From positions 1 to 6,719 of the forward strand of contig CAAGIU010000162.1 of NCBI GenBank assembly GCA_900770015.1: 6,719 bases of DNA. Direction: 5' to 3'. The position numbers were made by a program, and so were the translations under genes. Under the pieces are notes generated by a model, which saw only the letters and a list, made by a program, of their open reading frames with translations, ran no database searches and was not told where the DNA came from. This document shows, in pieces, positions 5,248 through 6,719 of the stretch (position 1 is its first letter; the number at the start of each line of letters is the position of its first letter). This stretch comes from an uncultured Oscillospiraceae bacterium. Its GTDB lineage: Bacteria > Bacillota_A > Clostridia > Oscillospirales > Oscillospiraceae.

Positions 5248-6339
5248 ATGTCGGCGGACCAGCTTTTGATTGCTTTGATGGCGGTGTTTGCCGTGCTGGG
5301 GGCAGTGGACCGAATCTTTGGAAACCGGTTCGGGATCGGGCAGGAGTTTGTAAACGGAATTGAGGCCATGGGCTCCCTGGCGCTGGCCATGGTGGGCATC
5401 GTCTGTCTGGCGCCGGTGCTGGCGGCGGTGCTGCGGCCTGTGGTGGTTCCGGTGTTCTCCCTGCTGGGAGCGGACCCGGCCATGTTTGCCGGCTCCATCC
5501 TTGCCTGCGATATGGGCGGCGGGGCATTGGCTCGGGAGCTGACGGAGGACCCCCAGGCGGCTGCCCTGGGCGGCGTCATCACCGGCTCCATGCTGGGAGC
5601 CACCATCGTATTCACCATCCCGGTGGCCATGGGAATCCTGCGGGAGGAGGACCGGCCTGCCATGGCAAAGGGCATCCTCTGCGGCATCGTCACCATCCCT
5701 GTGGGAATCCTTGTGGGCGGTTTGACGGCAGGGTTCTCCGTGGGTATGGTGGCCCGGAACCTGATCCCCATTGTGATTCTGGCGGCGCTGATCGCACTGG
5801 GCCTGTGGAAGGCGGAGGACAAAATGGTCCGGGGCTTCACGGTGTTCGGCAAAGGGGTTGTGGCGGTGATCACGGTGGGACTGGCGGCAGCCATTGTCCA
5901 GGCACTGACGGGCTTTGTCCTGATTCCCGGCATGGCGGACATCACCGAGGGATTTCAGACCGTGGGCACCATCGCCATCGTCCTGGCAGGTGCGTTCCCG
6001 CTGGTTTCCGTGGTGACGCGGCTCCTGCGAAAACCTCTGATGAAAGCGGGCAAACTTCTGGGAATCAACGATGCCGCTGCCGCAGGCCTGATTGCCAGCC
6101 TGGCAAATTCCATCGCAACCTTCGGCATGGTGGGGGATATGAACCCCCGGGGCAAGGTGGTGAACATCGCCTTTGCCGTCTCGGCGGCCTTTGTCTTCGG
6201 CGACCATCTGGGCTTCGCCGCTGGTTTTGCCCCGGAAATTCTGCCCGCCATGATCCTGGGAAAGCTGGCAGGCGGCATCAGCGCGGTGGCTGTGGCGCTG
6301 GTGCTGACAAAAAAGGATGCCCGGGAAGGAAGTTTTTGA
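5248..6339 (+). CDS. eutH: Ethanolamine carrier/permease EutH
   Basis: EutH is an integral inner-membrane protein thought to facilitate ethanolamine entry at low concentration or low pH. The 363-residue sequence is strongly hydrophobic throughout, with about ten to eleven likely membrane segments. The first is near residues 5-20, and others fall near 40-60, 110-130, 145-170, 175-190, 205-220, 240-260 and 325-355. Conserved EutH blocks are visible: FAGSILACDMGGG (Cys87-Asp88), PVAMGILREEDRPAMAKGIL, GIVTIPVGILVGGL and FGDHLGFAAGF (Asp319-His320). It is about 45 residues shorter than E. coli EutH because the first loop and two later loops are shorter, which I recall as usual in Firmicutes. AAAGGGGG (5233-5240) lies 7 bases before the start. 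It is the last gene of the operon, 32 bases after eutN, and a hairpin overlaps its stop codon. Confidence 0.95.
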   Translation: MSADQLLIALMAVFAVLGAVDRIFGNRFGIGQEFVNGIEAMGSLALAMVGIVCLAPVLAAVLRPVVVPVFSLLGADPAMFAGSILACDMGGGALARELTEDPQAAALGGVITGSMLGATIVFTIPVAMGILREEDRPAMAKGILCGIVTIPVGILVGGLTAGFSVGMVARNLIPIVILAALIALGLWKAEDKMVRGFTVFGKGVVAVITVGLAAAIVQALTGFVLIPGMADITEGFQTVGTIAIVLAGAFPLVSVVTRLLRKPLMKAGKLLGINDAAAAGLIASLANSIATFGMVGDMNPRGKVVNIAFAVSAAFVFGDHLGFAAGFAPEILPAMILGKLAGGISAVAVALVLTKKDAREGSF

Positions 6340-6360
6340 GCCGGCAGTGCTGCTGGCTTT
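6339..6360 (+). terminator. Weak hairpin at the eutH stop, possible operon terminator
   Basis: AGCCGGCA (6339-6346) pairs with TGCTGGCT (6351-6358), with one G-T pair and the loop GTGC. Only TTT follows before GGCC. The stem begins at the last base of the eutH stop. The short T-run makes intrinsic termination uncertain. It could instead protect the 3' end of the mRNA or attenuate partially, with full termination at 6541-6577. Confidence 0.4.
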
Positions 6361-6464
6361 GGCCGGGCGGGTTCGGCTGGAATCGTTTCTCTGTTCACAA
6401 ATAATCTATTTTATGTTTTTATTTTCGTTAATTCATGTTCAAAACCGTCGGGTATTCTATAACC

Positions 6465-6500
6465 AGAAAGGACGCGGAAGCCGTGAGCCGCAGCCTTTCT
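6465..6500 (+). other. Stable hairpin followed by a pyrimidine-rich tract
   Basis: AGAAAGG (6465-6471) pairs perfectly with CCTTTCT (6494-6500). After a 2x2 internal mismatch, GCGG (6474-6477) pairs with CCGC (6488-6491), leaving a 10-base loop. A pyrimidine-rich tract runs on from there to about 6540. I recognise no known riboswitch core in it. It may be part of the operon's 3' untranslated end or of a small RNA ending at the terminator 6541-6577. Confidence 0.45.
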
Positions 6501-6540
6501 ACTCCGTAGATCCTCTTTTCTACCTCTCTTCTTTCTATTT

Positions 6541-6577
6541 TGGAACAGCCCACTGTATAACGCAGTGGGCTGTTTCC
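6541..6577 (+). terminator. Strong rho-independent-like terminator
   Basis: AACAGCCCACTG (6544-6555) pairs perfectly with CAGTGGGCTGTT (6563-6574) across the 7-base loop TATAACG. A G-T and a G-C pair can extend the stem outward. The 12-bp perfect stem is very stable. The T-run is short (TTT at 6573-6575, interrupted by CCA), so some termination may depend on other factors. It probably ends transcription from the eut operon or from a short transcript in this gap. On the minus strand the T-run is also weak. Confidence 0.7.
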
Positions 6578-6651
6578 ATTACTCCATATAGACACCATTT
6601 TTCTGCATATAGTTTTCAAGAAAATGTGCAGATAATATTTTTTGAAATCAA

Positions 6652-6680
6652 TTGCTAAAGGGTTCAGTTTACGGTATAAT
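6652..6680 (+). promoter_or_regulatory. Sigma-A-type promoter for a gene beyond the right edge
   Basis: TTGCTA (6652-6657) as the -35 box and a perfect TATAAT (6675-6680) as the -10 box are separated by exactly 17 bases. Transcription should start near 6686-6690. GAGATGGAG at the window end (6711-6719) could hold the Shine-Dalgarno sequence of the next gene. The strong terminator upstream separates this unit from the eut operon. Confidence 0.8.
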
Positions 6681-6709
6681 AGTTAAAAAACTGACAAATC
6701 TGAATTTGT
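6664..6709. promoter_or_regulatory. Overlapping inverted repeats around the -10 box, possible operator
   Basis: TCAGTTT (6664-6670) and AAACTGA (6688-6694) form a perfect 7-bp inverted repeat with the TATAAT box between its arms. AGTT (6681-6684) and AACT (6689-6692) form a smaller repeat sharing the right arm. ACAAAT (6694-6699) and ATTTGT (6704-6709) form a perfect 6-bp repeat 4 bases apart in the presumed 5' leader. Their position would suit repressor binding or a leader hairpin. The repeats are seen directly; the operator role is inferred. AT-rich sequence gives such repeats by chance fairly often. Confidence 0.35.
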
Positions 6710-6719
6710 AGAGATGGAG

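Larger units (their letters stand above)
6340..6719. other. Non-coding intergenic region downstream of eutH
   Basis: Over these 380 bases I see no supportable gene on either strand. The open frames present cross hairpins and lack ribosome binding sites and codon bias. Composition shifts from the GC-rich operon to a clearly AT-rich stretch. It contains, in order, the hairpin at the eutH stop, an AT-rich run (about 6400-6440), a hairpin at 6465-6500, a pyrimidine-rich tract (about 6494-6540), a strong terminator (6541-6577), and a promoter with inverted repeats (6652-6709). Confidence 0.7.

Noticed and set aside
6428..6619. Possible 63-codon gene on the minus strand
   Set aside because: It crosses the terminator hairpin, has no ribosome binding site signal that I can see, and has no family resemblance.
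6317..6658. Possible 113-codon gene after eutH
   Set aside because: It starts inside eutH without a ribosome binding site, runs through three hairpins including the strong terminator, and encodes nothing recognisable.

Overview
The window holds most of one ethanolamine-utilisation (eut) bacterial-microcompartment operon. All its genes lie on the + strand and are tightly packed from about 149 to 6339. The coding part is visibly GC-rich, the gene families are those of Firmicutes (Bacillota) rather than Proteobacteria, and the window opens inside a short palindromic repeat of a type I recall as common in Oscillospiraceae. A GC-rich gut clostridium of that family (Flavonifractor or Oscillibacter-like) is the best guess. 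This is an inference, not a proof.

Layout: 1-148 is the end of a palindromic repeat plus an untranslated leader. The genes follow in the order eutM (BMC hexamer), eutT (corrinoid adenosyltransferase), eutB (ethanolamine ammonia-lyase large subunit), eutE (acetylating acetaldehyde dehydrogenase), a pduL/eutD-type phosphotransacylase, a small eut-associated protein of unknown function, eutN (BMC pentamer) and eutH (ethanolamine carrier). A weak hairpin terminator overlaps the eutH stop. 6340-6719 is non-coding and clearly more AT-rich. It contains a hairpin (6465-6500), a strong hairpin terminator (6541-6577) and a near-consensus sigma-A-type promoter (6652-6680) that should drive a gene starting beyond the right edge.

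How the genes work together: EutH brings in ethanolamine. EutB, with its partner EutC, splits it into acetaldehyde and ammonia using adenosylcobalamin made by EutT. EutE oxidises acetaldehyde to acetyl-CoA with NAD+, and PduL turns acetyl-CoA into acetyl phosphate and recycles CoA. EutM and EutN form facets and vertices of the protein shell. EutE and PduL each carry an amphipathic tail that looks like a shell-targeting peptide.

The main oddity is what is absent. eutB is complete, with all checked active-site residues at the same numbering as in E. coli, but no eutC follows it; eutE begins 18 bases later. The reactivase EutA, the shell proteins EutL and EutS, an alcohol dehydrogenase and any EutV/EutW regulator are also missing from the window and may lie to its left or elsewhere. 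I see no wholly new system here. The value lies in the unusual gene order and content, a EutT without the proteobacterial metal-binding motif, a shortened unknown protein, and the structured 3' intergenic region.
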